This document shows positions 61,875 through 64,000 of a stretch of DNA of 64,000 bases, piece by piece (position 1 is the stretch's first letter; every line of letters begins with the position of its first letter). Source of the stretch: Bacteroidales bacterium (GTDB taxonomy: Bacteria > Bacteroidota > Bacteroidia > Bacteroidales > Muribaculaceae); the NCBI GenBank assembly GCA_029218425.1, contig JAQXRH010000071.1, forward strand, positions 1 to 64,000, read 5' to 3'. Both the position numbers and the translations under genes were made by a program. The notes beneath the pieces were generated by a model. It was given only the letters and a program-made list of their open reading frames with translations, did no database searches and had not been told where the DNA came from.

Positions 61875-63398
61875 TTATTCCCACTCGATTGTGGCTGGTG
61901 GCTTGGAGGAGATGTCGTAGCATACGCGGTTCACGCCACGCACATGGTTGATGATGTCGTTCGACACTTTCGCCATGAAGTCGTAGGGCAGGTGAGCCCA
62001 GTCGGCTGTCATAGCGTCGGTCGACGTGACGGCGCGCAAGGCCACTGCTCGTTCGTAGGTGCGCTCATCGCCCATCACCCCTACGCTCTGCACGGGCAAA
62101 AGGATGGCGCCTGCTTGCCACACTTTGTCGTATAGCCCCCAGTCGCGCAATCCCTGTATGAAGATGTGGTCAGCTTCCTGGAGCACTGCCACTTTCTCCG
62201 GCGTGATGTCGCCGAGAATGCGTACTGCCAAACCGGGGCCCGGGAACGGATGACGCTTGATGAGATGTTCGGGCATGCCAAGCTCGCGGCCCACGGCACG
62301 CACTTCGTCCTTGAAAAGAAGTCGAAGCGGCTCGCACAACTTCAGGTTCATCTTCTCTGGCAGTCCGCCTACGTTGTGGTGGCTCTTGATGGTTGTCCCT
62401 GTGATTGATAGGCTCTCTATGCAGTCGGGGTAGATTGTACCCTGGGCGAGCCATTTCACATCTTTTATCTTGTGGGCCTCTTCGTCGAATACGTCGATGA
62501 AGCCTTTGCCTATTATCTTTCGCTTACGCTCCGGATCGGTGACTCCTGCCAATTCGCTGAAGAATTTTTGCGATGCATCTACTCCGATGACATTGAGCCC
62601 AAGGCACTTGTAGTCGTTAAGCACGTCGACAAACTCGTTCTTGCGAAGCATCCCGTGGTCCACGAAGATGCAGGTGAGGTTGCTGCCGATGGCCTTGTTG
62701 AGCAATACTGCCGCTACCGACGAGTCTACGCCGCCGCTAAGCCCAAGCACCACCTTGTCGTTGCCCAGCTGTGCGCGTAGCTCCTTTACTGTCGACTCTA
62801 TGAACGACGCCGCACTCCAATCCTGCTTGCCGCCGCATATGTCGACCACGAAGTTCTTGAGCAACTGCGTGCCGTCCTGGGTATGGTAAACTTCGGGATG
62901 GAACTGCACGCCCCATATTGGCTCGCTGTCCGACTGGTATGCCGCTATCGCTACCTTGTCGGTCGACGCTATGGGAGTGAACCCTGCCGGAAGCGACGTG
63001 ATGGTGTCGCCATGGCTCATCCATACTGTCGACCCTGCTCCGATGCCTTTCATCAGTGGCGATTGGCTGTCGGCTTTGGCGAGTATGGCCCTGCCGTATT
63101 CGCGTGAGGGCGCCGGCTCCACGCTTCCTCCATTGGTGTATGCGATAAACTGCGCCCCGTAGCATATTCCCAGGATGGGAAGTCGGCCACGTATTTTCGT
63201 CAAATCGGCCTTGAACGCCTTCTCATCGTACACCGAAAAGGGCGACCCCGACAAGATGACGCCTATCACCGACTCGTCGTCGTGCGGAAACTTGTTGTAC
63301 GGAACGATTTCGCAATACATGTTGAGCTCGCGTACGCGCCGGCCTATCAGCTGCGTGGTCTGCGAACCGAAATCGAGAATGATAATTTTTTCCTGCAT
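61875..63398 (-). CDS. guaA: GMP synthase (glutamine-hydrolysing)
   Basis: Converts XMP to GMP with glutamine as nitrogen donor. From the chosen start ([20 protein letters not shown]) it has 507 residues. The amidotransferase triad is Cys79 (GICYGAQ), His166 and Glu168 (QFHPEVYHT); the ATP-pyrophosphatase loop SGGVDSS is at 220-226; the C-terminal dimerisation domain ends in PPATIEWE, the conserved terminus. An ATG 45 bp upstream lies upstream of a -7 box and is not used. Confidence 0.97.
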   Translation of the reverse strand: MQEKIIILDFGSQTTQLIGRRVRELNMYCEIVPYNKFPHDDESVIGVILSGSPFSVYDEKAFKADLTKIRGRLPILGICYGAQFIAYTNGGSVEPAPSREYGRAILAKADSQSPLMKGIGAGSTVWMSHGDTITSLPAGFTPIASTDKVAIAAYQSDSEPIWGVQFHPEVYHTQDGTQLLKNFVVDICGGKQDWSAASFIESTVKELRAQLGNDKVVLGLSGGVDSSVAAVLLNKAIGSNLTCIFVDHGMLRKNEFVDVLNDYKCLGLNVIGVDASQKFFSELAGVTDPERKRKIIGKGFIDVFDEEAHKIKDVKWLAQGTIYPDCIESLSITGTTIKSHHNVGGLPEKMNLKLCEPLRLLFKDEVRAVGRELGMPEHLIKRHPFPGPGLAVRILGDITPEKVAVLQEADHIFIQGLRDWGLYDKVWQAGAILLPVQSVGVMGDERTYERAVALRAVTSTDAMTADWAHLPYDFMAKVSNDIINHVRGVNRVCYDISSKPPATIEWE

Positions 63399-63423
63399 TA
63401 ATGTGTAGTTGAAAAATTTACTG

Positions 63424-63431
63424 CAAAGGTA
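63424..63431 (-). promoter_or_regulatory. Candidate -7 box of guaA
   Basis: TACCTTTG on the minus strand, 26 bp upstream of the guaA start; no clear -33. Confidence 0.45.
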
Positions 63432-63502
63432 ATCATTTTTCATCTATCTACCACAGATTTGCCATGCTATTTTGCTATTTTGCTACGCATGGCGGCCGTT
63501 TG

Positions 63503-64000
63503 TCATAATATCGGCGAAAGTAGCCGCATCACCGATTGCTTCATCTTCTCCAATCGCGGTCGGCGTTCCCAATCGTAGGGCAGAACTCGCGTCGATGCCC
63601 CGAGGTCGCGCATGTAGATGTCGGTCAATAGCCCGTTGAATTCTTTGGAGTAGATAAACAAGTTGGCCTCGAAGTTGTGTTCAAAGCTGCGGAAGTCGAA
63701 GTTGCTCGACCCTACGGTGGAGAAGTCCTCGTCGATTATTATATATTTGCCATGAAGCATCCCCGGCTCGTAAAGGTACACCTTGATGCCCGCCTTCAGG
63801 CACTCTTTGATATAGGAAAACGATGCGTTGCGCAACACCGAGGAGTCCGACCTGCGGGGTATCATGACCCGTACGTCGATTTTCGACAAGGCCGCTGCCT
63901 GGAGTGCGCGCAGCAATGCTTCGGTCGGAAGAAAATAGGGGGTCTCGATGTAAATCGACCGCTTGGCATTGCCTATCGCTTTGAGAAATTCCAGTGATAT
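63503..64000 (-). CDS. cls: Cardiolipin synthase, C-terminal part (runs off the window)
   Basis: The frame is open to the window end, so the N-terminal part lies outside. The visible 165 residues are the second phospholipase D half: SIYIETPYFLPTEALLRALQ, then the HKD motif HGKYIIIDEDFSTVGSSNFD with a following RSFEHNFEANLFIY. This is typical of bacterial cardiolipin synthase, which condenses phosphatidylglycerol at the inner membrane. The C-terminus (RLLSPIL) is the usual end. It is upstream of guaA by about 100 bp. Confidence 0.9.
   Translation of the reverse strand: MSLEFLKAIGNAKRSIYIETPYFLPTEALLRALQAAALSKIDVRVMIPRRSDSSVLRNASFSYIKECLKAGIKVYLYEPGMLHGKYIIIDEDFSTVGSSNFDFRSFEHNFEANLFIYSKEFNGLLTDIYMRDLGASTRVLPYDWERRPRLEKMKQSVMRLLSPIL

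Overview
The window reads as a chromosomal segment of a gut-type Bacteroidales bacterium, most likely a Muribaculaceae relative. The evidence is the gene set (Na+-NQR operon, ExbB-ExbD-ExbD-TonB, PASTA protein, DUF2027-Smr protein, DUF4286, DUF5683 next to ParAB, extended bS16, DUF4251, Rpb6-type omega) together with Bacteroidetes-type promoters (-7 TAnnTTTG, -33 TTTG-like, 19-20 bp apart) that I could place upstream of many genes. No rRNA, tRNA, CRISPR array, prophage or insertion sequence was recognised.

Layout. 0.2-6.5 kb: minus-strand nqrABCDEF operon. 6.7-10.7 kb: plus-strand exbB-exbD-exbD-tonB energising unit with a perfect promoter, a long leader and a strong terminator. 11-16 kb: NlpC/P60 hydrolase, ligA, two small lipoproteins and rpsP. 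16-24 kb: mostly minus strand, with an M23/LysM peptidase, ndk, recG, ispD, lpxH, a DUF59 protein, an outer-membrane barrel and a hypothetical. 24-29 kb: large secreted GH13 amylase with paired carbohydrate-binding modules, a second barrel and a 55-residue ferredoxin. 29-40 kb: minus-strand housekeeping block (flavodoxin-ferredoxin, Smr, ruvC, DUF4286, queA, mltD-like, DUF5683, parB, parA, rluD, PASTA). 40-42.2 kb: plus-strand bamD, rpoZ, DUF4251. 42.2-49.4 kb: complete histidine operon hisG-D-C-B-H-A-F-IE. 49.6-57.9 kb: lipoprotein, histidine acid phosphatase, galE, a U32 protein, metA, a PHP phosphatase and a PD40 protein, driven at least in part from a clear promoter at 57.9 kb. 61.9-64 kb: guaA and the C-terminal part of a cardiolipin synthase.

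The accessory part is the AT-rich island at about 57.95-61.75 kb. It carries a lipoprotein plus outer-membrane-barrel pair enclosed by two near-identical 32-bp direct repeats, then a complete type II restriction-modification system that is clearly homologous to EcoRI. All catalytic and recognition residues I could place in the nuclease are at EcoRI positions (Asp91, Glu111, Lys113, Glu144, Arg145, Arg200, Arg203), and the methylase has NPPF at 139-142. The gene order R then M also matches EcoRI. The predicted target is GAATTC.

Secondary points: the MetA protein has Glu at position 111, the residue that marks acetyl-CoA rather than succinyl-CoA specificity. A histidinol-phosphatase of the PHP type coexists with a bifunctional HisB. 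A recurrent GGCGG...GTCAAA hairpin closes three transcription units. Several intergenic regions hold small tandem or inverted repeats. Start codons were moved downstream for ndk, guaA, rluD, the PASTA gene, rpoZ, the Smr protein, the M gene and a hypothetical, on homology or promoter position.
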